64,000 nucleotides of DNA from Didymella arachidicola (Eukaryota > Ascomycota > Dothideomycetes > Pleosporales > Didymellaceae), in contig CM049994.1 in assembly GCA_016630955.3 (NCBI GenBank), positions 1,240,001 through 1,304,000 on the forward strand, written 5' to 3'. The position numbers and the translations under genes are program-made. Below are positions 20,545 to 31,952 of the stretch, piece by piece (within the stretch, counting starts at the first letter, position 1; each line of letters opens with the position of its first letter). A model generated the notes under the pieces. The model was not told where the DNA came from. It ran no database searches and saw only the letters and a program-made list of their open reading frames with translations.

Positions 20545-22420
20545 ATGCCTTCATTCGCCATCGGCGCCAAGGCGCCCAATCAGAATGCAGTCGATGCTCG
20601 TGAGGAAGCTCCCCAATTCGAAAAGGTCGAGTGGAAGAAGCGCCCCAATATGCGCAAGCTGTACCTCTGGGCTTGCGTTCTGTGTGTCGCTTCGGCTACC
20701 ACTGGCTACGATGGGTGCGTTTGAGACGGCTTCAACAGTGGATATCTGCTGACTTGAGTATAGTATGATGATGAACTCCTCGCAGCAGATGAACCGATGG
20801 ACTGCGTACTTTGACAAGCCTGACGACAACCGCCTTGGTATCATGAACAATGCGTACAATATCGGTTCCATTGCTAGTTTTTTCATCGTGTAAGAGGTGT
20901 TCAGTTCGTCGCGCCAGTACTCTGTCACTGACTAGGCGATATAGACCTTTCGCGGCTGAATGGTGGGGTCGAAAGATTCCCATCGCTATTGGCTGTGTCA
21001 TCATGATTGCTGGTGCTCTAGTCTCGACGTTTGCTACAAACTGGCAGATCTACATGGCCGGTCGTCTTGTTCTGGGTTTCGGCAACAGTTTCGCGCAAAT
21101 GTGCTCGCCCATCCTGCTCACCGAAATCTGTCACCCGCAGCACCGCGCTAAGTTTACTGCTGTCTACAACTGTTTGTGGAACGTGGGCGCCGTTTTCGTT
21201 GCTTGGATTGCCTGGGGCACTTCTCAAGCTGACAACGAGTGGTCGTGGAGGTCCATCACCCTTCTCCAGGGTCTACCTTCTGCCATCCAGCTGTCTCTTA
21301 TCTTCTGGGTGCCAGAGTCGCCTCGAGTGTGTAATTCTAATCCCCTCACGATGCACTGCTAATCATCTTTCAGTGGCTCATCTCCAAAGAGCGCTATGAA
21401 GATGCACTCGGCATGCTGGCATTCTACCATGCGGAAGGCAACCACAACGACCCGACTGTGCAGTTCGAGTATCAAGAGATGAAGGAGACTATCAGGATGG
21501 AAATAGATGCCGGGAACAACTCCAGCTATCTCGACTTCGTCAAGACTCGTGGCAACCGCTGGAGGCTTGCTATCCTGATCTCTCTTGGTATCATCTCCCA
21601 GTACAGCGGCAACGCTCTGTTCTCCAACTACATCAACCTTGTCTACGAAGGTGCCGGCATCACGAGTCAAAACCAGAAGATGGGTGTAAGTACCCGACCA
21701 ATCTTCCCATAATCACTGCTAACATGCCTCAGCTCACCGGTGGTGAGCGTATCCTGCAACTCAGCGTCTCCCTCTACGCCGCCACACTGATCGACAAGGT
21801 CGGGCGTCGCAAGCTTTTCTTAATTGCGACCACCGGCATGGTCGTCAACTTCATCTGCTGGACCGTGACATGCGCCGTGTACGAAAACAGCGGCGAGAAG
21901 GCCTCTGGCGTCGGCAACAACAATACCAGCGCCGGCTACGCCCAGATCCCCTTCATCTGGCTCTTCGGCGTCTTCTACAGCCTCGCCTGGTCCGGCCTGC
22001 TCGTCGCCTACGCCCTCGAGATCCTGCCGTACCGCCTTCGCGGCAAGGGCCTCATGATCATGAACATCACCGTCCAGGCCATCCTCGCTATCGGCGGCCA
22101 GACAAACCCCGTTGCGTGGAAGCGGCTGCCCAACCACTGGAACCTGGCGCTCTTCTACACTGTAAGTATTGAACCGTTGCTGGACGTGGTATCGTGACTT
22201 GAACGCTGACGCTTTGCGATAGTGCTGGATCTGTGTCGAGCTCGTATGGGTCTACTTTGTGTATCCCGAGACGCGCGGTCCGACGCTCGAGGAGATTGGC
22301 AGGATTTTCGATGGCGACGCGGCGGTTGCGCACATCAGCATGCGCGAGGTGGAGAAGGAGATCGAAGAGCGCGATGTCCTCGACGACAAGGTGCCTCAGG
22401 TTATTGAGAAGCGCGTCTGA
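20545..22420 (+). CDS. MFS sugar transporter (hexose/lactose permease type)
   Basis: Plasma-membrane proton-sugar symporter of the major facilitator superfamily. Six exons: 20545-20714, 20764-20889, 20945-21326, 21374-21685, 21733-22161, 22223-22420; introns of 47-61 nt, all GT-AG, frames close exactly. Predicted 538 aa. Seen: first helix ACVLCVASATTGYDG, WWGRKIPIAIGC, GRLVLGFGNSF, the PESPR motif at the end of helix 6, DKVGRRKLF, ALEILPYRLRGKGL after helix 10, and the PETRGPTLEEI signature after helix 12. These are the sugar-porter hallmarks. The cytosolic C-terminus is short and charged. Substrate cannot be read from sequence; the family includes hexose, lactose/cellodextrin and quinate-like members. 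Confidence 0.92.
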
Positions 22421-23092
22421 GCGTGTTTGCTGGAGGATTTGCCCTGGATAGGGCGCTTTGGAAGAGATTGCGGGTTGGGGTTCGTACGCGTCGGATTGAA
22501 AACAGTCGTTACGGTAGTAGCAACGCACTGATCGTTTTCCGTGTTTGCATGTGTGATGTTGTCTGCGGATCTGACATGTCGTCGGTCCCGCGAATTGTGA
22601 AAACGCTCCAGAAGCTTGATGTCCACTTCCAGTCTTTACGCATAAACCTACCATGATTCATGAATAATCGACCAGATACCATTGGGTATGTCGCTCAGAG
22701 GTATGTAGGCAAGGCCAAAGAAACTCAATCTACCATATGGTCTGCGATCTGCAGTGTTCTCATGCCCCCAGAGAATCCAAGAGTGACAGAGCACCTGTTT
22801 CGCGCTGCACTGTATCCTAGTTCGTCAACCTTACTAACCCCCAAAGCAGGTGTAAACTACGCCATGCAAAACACTCTCTTCTTCCTAAAAGCCAGCGAAA
22901 TCTCGCGGTTATTTACGTGCTTAGAGGTCTTCAAGAGTTAGGACTGACTCGGGTGTGAGTGTTTTTGATACCTGGGGTGTTGGGTGTGGAGTGCTGGTGT
23001 TTTGTGGGGATGTTTTTTTATTATGGGCGTACTGCGGAGCGCTGCATAGTCGAATGTAATGGGATGATTCGTATCTATCGGGCTTGCGCGTT
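22421..23092. other. Convergent intergenic region (transporter / SEC20)
   Basis: Two 3' ends face each other. No supported gene, repeat or RNA; only short random frames. Confidence 0.5.
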
Positions 23093-24488
23093 TCACAACT
23101 CATCTCTCTTCCTCCGCCCACCCTCCTGCTGCTCCTCCTGGCGGGCCTCAAACTTCTCCCTCTCCACATCCTCCTCCCACATCTTCTTCTTGGGATTCCT
23201 CGGCTTATCGCTCTCCTTCAACACCGTCCCATCGCCCCTCACCACCGGGCCCTCGTCGTCAGGCTGCTGTCTGTTCTGCCTAAGCTGCGGATGGACATCT
23301 TCCTCCTGCTGATGCTGCGCCTGCTGCTGCGCCTGCTCGGCCATATTCCCGACTTGCTGACTCAGAGACTGCGGTGGACTGGGGTCGCCGTGGTAATAGC
23401 CTCTGCCGCCGCCGCCAACACGGATGTAGTTCTGCGGAGGCGGTGCGTTTGTGTCGACGTGGTGTCTTGGTATGGCACCTGTTGCGCTCGGCTTGATGAT
23501 CAGGCTCGAGCTCTGCGAGACCGCGAGCGTGGAGGACTTGGCGCCTGTTGCTGCGGTGCTGAGCCCGAAGATGCCGAAGACGATGCGGAAGGCTAGTTTC
23601 AAGGGCCAGATGAGGAACCAGGTCAGTGGGCCGTAGAGCCAGCGCCGGAAGATGAGCCAGATGATGGTCGTGATCAGGATGTAGAATGTGGTTTCGAGGT
23701 ACCAGGTATCGCTCTTTGTGCTCTTCAAGAGGGTTGTGACCAGTGTTCGGCTGTTCGCGAGGAGGGTGTTGAGGTCGGAGTACTTTTCTCCGAGATCTGC
23801 GAGCGCGGCGGTGGACTGTTCGAGTGTTTCTTGTGCGAAGCGGGAGCGTGAGAGCTCGTTTTGCATCAACGTGTGCGTCCGTCGGAGAGCAGCTGTTACG
23901 TCGGACGACGCTTGGGCGACGATTTCTTCCTCGGCGAGACCTTTGTTCTGCTTGCGTTGGCGGTACGTGGACGACGGTGTCGAGGCGCCGGACTGTAAAT
24001 TCGAAAAGAGGAGCTCTCGTTCTTTGAGCTTTGCACGCTCGGCGTTGTGTTTCGCTGTGAGTTGGGCTTTGCGGTACTGTGATCTGGATCTGTAACTGCG
24101 TCAGTTTGCTCAGCAGCATGAGATCCAGTGCAAGCACTTACGACTTCAAGTCCTCGGTCAAGCGCGCAAGTAGGACGGCTAGTCTGGAGCGCTCGCCCTC
24201 TTTCGAACTGTCTCTTCTCTTGCCCAATACGCCAGAGCTCTGCTGCAGCAAGTCCTCAACCTCCTGCCTGAGTAGCTCAAGCTCCTCCTCAACGCTCTTC
24301 AGAGTCTCATGTATCTCAGCACTCAACTCCAGGCGAACGTCCCCCTCTTCACCGTTCAGTGGTTGGGAACCGGGCTGAAAGTCTAATTTGGCAAGACGTT
24401 GTATGAGCTGTCCGACAGACTTGTTCGACTCCGTCAGCGCGGTCAGCCGGGTGGAGAGCGTCTGTGTGGTGGGAGGTAAAGGCGCCAT
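23093..24488 (-). CDS. SEC20: SEC20, ER Qb-SNARE for Golgi-to-ER retrograde fusion
   Basis: Part of the Use1-Ufe1-Sec20 t-SNARE complex at the ER. Exons (minus strand) 24488-24142 and 24089-23093; the intron 24090-24141 (GTAAGT...TTACAG) splits a Ser codon. 447 aa. N-terminal coiled-coil region (about 1-150; HETLKSVEEELELLRQ), a SNARE motif (LMQNELSRSRFAQETLEQST...LGEKYSDLN...), one transmembrane helix (TTFYILITTIIWLIF), then a lumenal Gln-rich tail of about 190 residues ending in KRDEL. Yeast Sec20 ends in HDEL, so this terminus is a meaningful retrieval signal. The gene is divergent from mL53, 276 bp apart. Confidence 0.93.
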
Positions 24489-24764
24489 TGTGCATCATAC
24501 AGGTGTTCGACTGCAAGTGCTATGACGGAGGGGAGCGGTCCAGCTGGCCGTTGAGACCCACCGCGCCAATCGAAAAGCCGCGGCGCACGGACATGGAAAG
24601 TAAGTGAGGATCGGTCGCTCAACGGCGGTTCGACGTGTTGGTCGTCGCATTTGCTGTAGGTTGAAATCGTGTCAGATGGAGTTAGTTATACTGACTGGTC
24701 GTGCAGTCCCTTCGAGCCTTCACACGCCGTACGCAGCCCTGTCGCCTGCTACACAACCGCCATC

Positions 24765-25170
24765 ATGATCACCCGATTCCTGACCGAAGTCCGCGTCGCA
24801 TTCAACCCCTTCAGTCCCCGCTCGAAGCCTGCGCGGTTGTTCCTCTCACTCATTCCCGCTGATGCGCGCTCCAATGGCATGCTTGTCCAGTCCACCATGC
24901 TTCCTCGCTCGAGCACGCAAAATGCTACACTAGGCGTGAAGTTCAGTACGTGCCAATGAGACACCGGCTATACACCAGTGTTCTTTGAAATTCACGAGCA
25001 GCCTCGCCAACACGTCACCATCTGCGCCTGAACTTTTGCTGACAAACGCTGCAGAAGATGGCAAGGAGATGAACCTCGATCTGAGCAACATGCGGATAAC
25101 TGAAGTCATGGAGGAAGTCGACCGCCACTCGCGAACGCTTGCACGAAAGGAGGAGCTATCAGGCAATTAG
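24765..25170 (+). CDS. MRPL44: Mitochondrial large-subunit ribosomal protein mL53 (yeast Mrpl44)
   Basis: Component of the mitochondrial 54S/39S subunit. Exons 24765-24945 and 25055-25170; the 109-nt intron (GTACGT...GCTGCAG, branch GCTGAC) splits the Lys of VKFKDGKEM. 98 aa, the same length as yeast Mrpl44, whose N-terminus (MITKYFSKV.VKFNPF) this one follows: MITRFLTEVRVAFNPF. Also seen: ARLFLSLIP and the C-terminal MEEVDRHSRTLARKEE. No cleavable presequence is obvious; the first residues are weakly basic. The gene is too short and too split to stand out by ORF length alone. Confidence 0.93.
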
Positions 25171-25549
25171 ACTACCCTCCAGCATCAATCTGAGGACGGG
25201 TGAAGGGGTTGCCAAGTGGTGCCTGGGATAGAGAGGGCTGAAGAACGAGCCGTCCCATATCAAATGGGCGGAGAAATGTCAGCTGTATCTCGAGACCGTC
25301 TTGAGAATGTCGTGGGTTAGATTACATTTCTCGTCCCTGTACAAACTTGTATATCATATGCACCATACGGAGTCACGTTGGTGAGGACTTCTCAAGATTA
25401 CTGTCACTTTGGATGAATTTATGTAATGCCAACAATGGGCTTTTTCAACACTGCACATGTCTGCGCTGCGTTCAACGATTGGCGATGCTGTAGACCATCT
25501 TCACCGCAGACCACATAAAGTCCTCGCCGTCCTTCACGAGTCCAGACGT
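25171..25549. other. Convergent 3' region mL53 / pyrophosphatase
   Basis: Contains the 3' ends of both genes. Nothing else recognised. Confidence 0.5.
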
Positions 25550-26567
25550 CTAGCTGGAGGGGGCACCAGAGATGTAGAACCACTTGTCGATGCTGGGGTC
25601 GATAGGGGCAGGGGACTTGTCCTCGCCAGAGGGGATGTTGAGCGAGGTGGTGTCGGTCTTGTCGGCGGAGTGAGAGACAGTGGCGTTGGCGAGAGCAATG
25701 TCGTTCTTGGCAGTCTTGCCAGCAACAAGCTTCTCCCAGGCCTCGGCGCACTCACGGACAATGTCCATGGCGTACTTCTTGTTCTTGCACTCGCCAGAGA
25801 AGGCGAACTGGTTCTCGGGCTTGCCGTCAGGGATCTTGTAGATGCGGAACCACTCGTTCGTGGCACGCAGAAGGCCGGGAAGGTGGCGCTCGACGTCCTC
25901 AACATCGTTCAGCTTGGGGGCCAAGGGATCGTTGACATTGACGACAATGATCTTCCAGTCAGTCTCGCCCTCGTCGAGGAGAGCCATGACACCGAGGACC
26001 TTGACCTGGATGACGTCTCCAGGCTTGTTAACAAGCTCGCCAATCTCGCAAACGTCGAGCGGGTCGTTGTCACCGTTGGCCTTGGTCTCAGGGTGTGTGA
26101 CGTTGGGATCCTCCCATGTCTGCAGCAGCCGTCAGTACTCGATGTCTTGCGTGTGGCCGATATCGGGCGGACAGAATCGTACCTGGGGGAAGGCACCGTA
26201 GTTCCAGAGGTAGCCCTTGTGGGGGAAGCAGTTGCGGACGAAGCGGAGCTTGCCCTTCTTGGTGTCCTGCTTGATGGGGTTGAGGGTCTCCTCCTTGGAG
26301 ATCTGTGGAAGGCATCAGTGACATGTCGCAATTGCGGGGTAGCAGAGCATCAGTGCGGCGCTCAATGGCACTCCATGGCAGGATACGCACCTCCATCTTA
26401 GCATTGGTCCAGCGGGGAACCTCGACGACCATGTTGAGGATCGTCTGCTGCTCGTTGGCGTAGAGCGGGATGTCGTGCCATGCTGAGATGGGCACGCCGT
26501 CCTTCTCGATGAAGACGCGGTGCTCGAGGGTGTTCGCCGCAGCGATCTTGCGGGTAGTGTAAGCCAT
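25550..26567 (-). CDS. IPP1: Inorganic pyrophosphatase (soluble, family I)
   Basis: Hydrolyses cytosolic pyrophosphate released by biosynthetic reactions. Exons (minus strand) 26567-26391, 26302-26183, 26119-25550; introns 26303-26390 and 26120-26182 are GT-AG with phase 0. 288 aa, matching the usual 285-290 of fungal IPP1. Seen: EHRVFIEKDGVPISAWHDIP, FPHKGYLWNYGAFPQTWEDP, the metal-binding signature DNDPLDVCEIG, KVLGVMALLDEGETDWK, and KPENQFAFSGECKNKKYA. The ATG at 26567 gives the standard N-terminus MAYTTRKI. Intact. Confidence 0.97.
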
Positions 26568-27011
26568 GGTGGTGAGTCCTGACTTGCTGGGGGTGGAGGG
26601 TGAAGTGGCGGAGGAGAAGTGCTGCTGGATTTTGTCGAGGCGCTGGAGGGGTCTAGTGGGGCTGGCAGGCGCAGGCGGGCGGTGTTGGTTAGCCAGTGTG
26701 ACGAAAGTCTGCCTGCATGGGGCAGACCTAGAGCTCGCAAAAGACAATTGTGGTTGAGGATCTACTCGCTTGGCTATATTGAGCCTCAGCAACGATCGAG
26801 GGCAGTGCATGCAGATGATGAGTATTATGTATCGGCTAACAGATCGATGGTCGGCAGCGCTCCTCTTGTTCAAACCGAGGTGTGGAAGCAGCTGCGGGCG
26901 GATGTTTTCCACGCGCTCCCGCACGGACGGCAACAGTGCGGCTCTTCTTGCCTTCCTAACATGCGTGTGGGGAAGCCACTTGGAGCCAAAGGATTTCTGA
27001 AGAAGAAATAC
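26568..27011. other. Upstream region of IPP1
   Basis: Promoter of IPP1 and the 3' flank of the next gene to the right (same strand). No supported gene. Confidence 0.5.
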
Positions 27012-29112
27012 TCAGTACAGTTTATTCGGTCGCCAGAAACCTGGTGTAACGACGCTCGTGTGCTCGGGTTCGTGAACCTGTTCCACACAGTCTGCTACGT
27101 AGTCCAACCCTTCCACATCGTCGTCCAGCTCATCAATCATTTCATAAGGGAGTCGTTCACCTGGCAACTCCCCAAAATCCTCGTGGTCCAATCTACCAGC
27201 CTCGCTTGTGTATTCCTGACCACAATCATCGCCGTTTGGGTCGTCATAGCCACCATCGTCATCGAAACCAAGACCCACGGGCAGAAGCTGGCGTCGTTCT
27301 TGCTGCACATAGATACTGGGGCCAGAAAAATTTGAAAGCCTCAAGGCACGGAAGTCCGGTGTGGCAAACTGAACTGCAGACATTTCAACGGTCCTACGAG
27401 ATAAGTTACGTCTGCCCTGTCGATCAGTGTCGAAAGATCTGACAGGAGGCCGAGCTTCAGTACGACAATCTTGGCGAGCTGACTCTCGTTGCGATGCTGC
27501 CTCGGAAGTTTCCTCGTAGTGTCGTAACATTCCACCTGACTCCACCAGTCCCGGTGGACACTCATGAGCAGGAGCATTTCCCAGAGCGTTTACAGAAGTT
27601 CGAATACGATTTAAGTCGCTTCTTTCGCTGATGCAAGATATCCTGATCGATCTTGCATTCGTAGGGTCCTCCTGATGGCCAGCAAGAGGATAGTCATATA
27701 AGATGGGGGGTATCAAAGAGGGCGAAGTCATGTCTTCGTTTGTATGTCGGTTTACGCTTCGATTGACAACATCTAGTCGCCGAGGAGAAGACGAGGGATG
27801 AGGCAAGGATTGCGACCTCGACATCCCGAATGGCATTGGAGCGGTGGATGACATTCGAACCCGATTTGAAATAGCAGTCGCACCAGCACCGACGACCAAA
27901 GTCGGTATCTCATGATGGTCTGGTATGCTACTGCCACGACGAGCCTGATCAGTACCACGGTTCCAAGTACTGACACGTTTGTCTTGATCGGTCGGTGCAT
28001 CCATATGATTCTCTTGAGTAGCACTAGGAGCTCGCATAGAGTCAGACCACGAGACATAACCGGTACTCTCATGTCGGGGCCCCCGGCTACCAAACCCCAG
28101 GAACGATGCTTCGCCCCCCGACTCGGCTGGTGGAATGGCTGTCCCGGGGGCACTCGACGGTTCTTGCATTGGTCTTGCACGACCTGCTTTTGATCTGACA
28201 GGGGAACCTGCTGGGCGTCTGCTGTTTGCCTGGGTATTCCCGTTTGTATCTGCCAGCGCAGGTCGCACAGACGCGAAGAAAGCGGAGATGTCTTCTTCTT
28301 TAGCTCGTGTGTAATCCTTCTGTCGCTTCTTCTTAGCATGCAGTGCTTGCGTTATGGAGTCTGTTCCTCCTTTGTTGTTTTGCAAGTACTTCATCTTAGA
28401 GAAGACAAGATCTGGCACTGTTGCAGCGTCAGTCATTCGATGGACCAAAAGTGGCTCTGCCCATGGATGATTTACAGCCATGACCTCTAATCGAGGCGGA
28501 GGTTCGACCCTTGCTGAAGAGCCCAATCCTTTCGGAGGGTTTGAGCTGCACCAATGGTCAGCAATATCAAAGGACTTCTGGAGTGTGACGCGCTCAACGT
28601 ACAGTCAGCCGTTCCTTGGATACGTTCCTGGCTTGAACCACCTGTCTGATGCCATTGTGGGTTTTTTCGTCTTTTTTGCGCCCTGACTTGCGCTTCGATT
28701 TCCTTGAGTCGCGCTTTCGACTCGCTCGTTGGCCTTTATCCTGCACCGTGGCCCTTTTCAATTCCACGGCATATTTATCTACCCGAGTCTTACGGCGAGG
28801 TTTTCGAGCATAGCGTTGGCTAGCAGTGCTACTGCCAGTAGATCCACCAGAAGTAGAGCAGGATCTATCACTGTGGCCCTTGTTGATCACATTTGGGACT
28901 TCGCAGCGGTCTAGCCTCTCTGCCGTGACGCCCTCATGCCGGAGCTCCGGAGACGCAGCTTTGAGGAGTGAGCTGTCCGATGAGCTGCGCTTTCGTCTTC
29001 GCCTCGCATCGGGGACGGTCTTAGGCTGTCTCGGCAGGAGGACGCGGTCGACATCCGGTTGCTTCGACGGAACTGGGTTCTCAATTTCAGCAAGCCATTT
29101 TCGAATGTCCAT
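27012..29112 (-). CDS. Unrecognised fungal protein with MDIRKWL N-terminus
   Basis: I do not recognise a named family. My three-exon model (minus strand): 29112-28603, 28545-28476, 28417-27012, giving 661 aa. Introns are 28546-28602 (GTACGT...GGTGCAG, branch GCTGAC) and 28418-28475 (GTAAAT...CAACAG, branch ACTGAC). The model is chosen because it joins LKPSERIGLFSKGRTSA and PDLVFSKMKYLQNN, both with the feel of conserved motifs, whereas reading through either intron breaks frame. The N-terminal 170 residues are basic and Ser/Arg/Lys-rich with clusters such as RKPRRKTR and KSKRKSGRKK (nuclear-type signals). The middle has EEDISAFFASVRPALAD. The last 100 residues are acidic (FDDDGGYDDPNGDD, DELDDDVEG). 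Function unknown; a nuclear role is plausible only from composition. Confidence 0.65.
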
Positions 29113-29114
29113 CT

Positions 29115-30233
29115 CTAGGCCCGATGATTGCATTCCACTGCATTTGCAGTAGCGCAAGCAGCCTTCAGCGAGCCGTCCCGTTGGTCTGAGCAATCGAGGG
29201 GTGGAGGCTGGAGCGAATAATGGAGGTCGTACGACAGCGCGCTGGGGGCGGCAGCGATGGTCAATCGAGCCCTACGACAATTGGGCTTGTGTAACTTGAA
29301 GGAGAGTGCCGTGCTGTCTTGCCAGGAGGACGTGAGTGCGAGGGTCGGGCAGCTTGTGCGAGTCAGAAAGGTGCACTGAAGGCACCTGTCGAAGCAACTT
29401 GCCAGCGGTACACCGATGGGGAAGGCAGGCACCTGTACACGCAGGAGAGGACCCAGCTGTTTGACCATCGATTTCAGATCCCGAGAACTGGTCTGCATTG
29501 CCGGAAGCTCACAGTTGTTGTGTTCCGTCGCTGCAAAGGTACAGGAGATGGCGAACCCTGTTGGCAGTGAGATGTAGAGCTGATCATAGCTCCTGGACGA
29601 CGAGTGCACGTTTCTACTGGCATGGTGAGTGCTCCCAACCACTCCGTGATATAACCTAGAAGAATGCTGCAGTCGGTCTGTTAATGCTGCATATATGTCA
29701 TGATAGGGCCAGTTGATGCACCCATAGATCGAGGCCGCCATGATAGCTTGGGCCGAGTCTGCACAGGTTGTCGAGCGAAATGACAGCAAAACGACAAGGA
29801 CATGTTGCATGAGTGTAACCCTTCGCAATGCTGGACGACGTGTATGCCACATCCGGCACAGCGAAGATTGAGCTAAAGGTGCTGTGTTTTCAGGAGACAT
29901 CCCTGCAACCTGAAAAACGATCGTCCTCACTTGAGGCCGACCAATTGGGGAACTAACAAACGTCGTCCTACTGACACATCGGACTCTGCGAAGTGTAAAG
30001 CAGCATGTCGAAACTTGCGCCAGCGAGAATGCGTCCTTAATGGATCTGCGATGAGTCGCGTAAATTTCGCGCCTCGCGCAGGAGTGAATGCCAGTAACGC
30101 ACGGTCTCGTGGGGCCTTCCATGGTCATGCCAGCTCTACCCGTTCGACCCCTCCATGTGTTGTTTGGGTCGCTGACCTTGATAGTGGCCTGGACCCACCT
30201 GTCGTTCGACCAATCCCACGAGGTAGACGCCAT
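29115..30233 (-). CDS. Long open frame directly upstream of the MDIRKWL gene (doubtful)
   Basis: A 372-codon frame from the ATG at 30233 (MASTSWDWSNDRWVQATIK) to a stop 2 nt before the ATG at 29112. It has no recognisable domain and unusually high Cys, Ser, Thr, Arg and His content, which is typical of chance frames. It may simply lie in the leader or promoter of the downstream gene, or be a lineage-specific gene. Kept only because the length is unusual at this base composition. Confidence 0.15.
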   Translation of the reverse strand: MASTSWDWSNDRWVQATIKVSDPNNTWRGRTGRAGMTMEGPTRPCVTGIHSCARREIYATHRRSIKDAFSLAQVSTCCFTLRRVRCVSRTTFVSSPIGRPQVRTIVFQVAGMSPENTAPLAQSSLCRMWHTRRPALRRVTLMQHVLVVLLSFRSTTCADSAQAIMAASIYGCINWPYHDIYAALTDRLQHSSRLYHGVVGSTHHASRNVHSSSRSYDQLYISLPTGFAISCTFAATEHNNCELPAMQTSSRDLKSMVKQLGPLLRVQVPAFPIGVPLASCFDRCLQCTFLTRTSCPTLALTSSWQDSTALSFKLHKPNCRRARLTIAAAPSALSYDLHYSLQPPPLDCSDQRDGSLKAACATANAVECNHRA

Positions 30234-31114
30234 ATCCACGGTGATGTCTCTGGTTTGGCTGCATCCGAATGCGCTCCTCCTCTTCCGAGCACGCAAGCCG
30301 CTGTCTGAAGGACGGTCGAGGGCACGCCGTCCGTGTGCGTCCAATCAGGTACCTACGCCTTTGCCGGCGTCTGAAAGGACTCGAATCAAACAATTCGACC
30401 TGTCTCTTTTTGCTGGCTCACTGCCCTGTTATTCGACTCGACTAGTCTTGAGCTAGCTATGGGCTGCATAATTCCGGCATGAGGAAACACACACGGGACG
30501 AGCTAGCCCTAGCTAAAGCAGGAGTGTGGGAGAGCTGGTGTTCCTTCAATCAGGCTTTGGGCCCAGCAGAGAGAATTCACGAGCGCAATAGCCCTACTTT
30601 GCTTGACCGCCTCTGCGATCTTCCCGGCGCGTAGCGTTTAAAGGCTCAACAATCAGCAATTGATCGAGGCCAATCTCGTTCCTATTATCAAGCTGTCACT
30701 GTCCGGGTTCCTGCTCTTGCGTGAGCGCCAACCCTACACCAACAAAGCTAGCGTTCGTTCACCTGGAGGGGTCTTAGTCCTATCTGCCCCGCCAGCTCAA
30801 GCCCTCCACCTCGCTTTCTCTGCCTCATCATCACGACCTTGCAGCGGACTTCATCCTTCATCCCCACAGATTATCGATTGCCTCTGCCATCGATACCGAA
30901 ACAGCCTGGTGCTTAAGACTAAATGTTCGTTCCGTCACGTTGCTTATTATGACCTGCAGAGGAAGCTGCGATGGTCTCCCCGCGCATGTGTCCTCTCAAC
31001 TTCCTTTTCTCTAGTCTCCTCTCATCCACCTGTCTTGACGCTTCTTGTATCGCGCGCGCGTTTGTTTTGTTCGAGAGTCGGTATTGAGACAGTTCAGTGC
31101 TCCTTTAGATCACC
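30234..31114. other. Upstream region of the glycine-rich RRM gene
   Basis: Pyrimidine-rich stretches (30780-31090) ahead of the RRM gene look like a long 5' leader or promoter. No supported coding sequence. Confidence 0.5.
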
Positions 31115-31952
31115 ATGTCGAAGCTCTTCGTAGGGTATGTCTAACCTCACTGCTATCACAGCTCCATCACTGACGAGCTGACAGAGGCCTTGCGTGGCAT
31201 ACCGATGACCAGACTCTGCGCCAGAAGTTCGAGGAATTCGGCCAAGTCGAAGAAGCCGTAAGTAACGGTCGTGGCGCAGCATGCGCGCAACAGAAAAGAC
31301 TCACTCACTTCTCCACAGGTCGTCGTCAAGGACCGTGACACTGGTCGCAGCAGAGGCTTCGGTTTCGTCCGCTTCGCTACCGATGCTGAGGCCGACACTG
31401 CTATGCAGAACATGAACAACGTCGAGTCAGTACTCCCAATTTGAACGTTCACGTCACGGGCGATGCGCCTACATTGAAGCGCTTACTCGAGAATTACCGC
31501 GCCACCCTTGTCGCACGTAGTAGCTTTCTTTGCATCACGCTGACCATGACAGGTTCGATGGACGCACTGTCCGCGTTGACAAGGCCTCTGACCGCGCCGG
31601 CGGTGGCGGTGGCGGTCGCGGTGGCGGCTTCGGAGGAGGTTACGGCCGTGGCGGTGGTGGCGGCGGTGGCAGCTACGGCGGCGGCGGTGAGTCTGCAATC
31701 TGCTGTACTGAGTGTCTTCACCACTAACTTTCATCAGGCTACGGCGGCGGCGGTGGTCGCGGTTCGTAATCACAACACTTCTCGCACTACAGTACACTAA
31801 CTACGAGTGTAGGTTACGGTGGTCAGGGAGGTGGCCAGTGGGGTCCCTCTGGCGGCCAGGGCTACCAAGGCCAAGGCGGAGGTTATGGTGGCCAGCGTCA
31901 AGACTACGGCGGCCAGCAGCAGCAGCAGGGTGGCGGCGGCGGCCAGTGGTAA
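31115..31952 (+). CDS. Glycine-rich RNA-binding protein (single RRM)
   Basis: Small hnRNP/GRP-like protein of 165 aa. Six exons: 31115-31134, 31185-31257, 31319-31425, 31553-31686, 31738-31761, 31813-31952. The splicing was solved by rebuilding the RRM: RNP2 is KLFVGGLAW, with the first intron inside the Gly pair; RNP1 is RGFGFVRFA; helix 2 and beta 4 follow (DAEADTAMQNMNNVEFDGRTVRV). Residues from about 85 on are Gly-rich (GGGGGRGGGFGGGYGRGG), then YGGQ/QQQQ, ending GGQW. Likely nuclear/cytoplasmic RNA chaperone involved in stress or RNA processing, by family. Exon 5 is only 24 nt and in-frame skippable; its donor GTTCGT is non-consensus. Six exons for 165 aa is dense. Confidence 0.92.

Noticed and set aside
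25457..26401. 314-codon plus-strand frame opposite the pyrophosphatase gene
   Set aside because: Exact antisense of a recognised, intact three-exon gene, crossing its introns.
31483..31797. Arg/His-rich minus-strand frame and Ala/Val-rich plus-strand frame over the RRM gene
   Set aside because: Alternate-frame readings of the GGC-rich exons of the glycine-rich protein.
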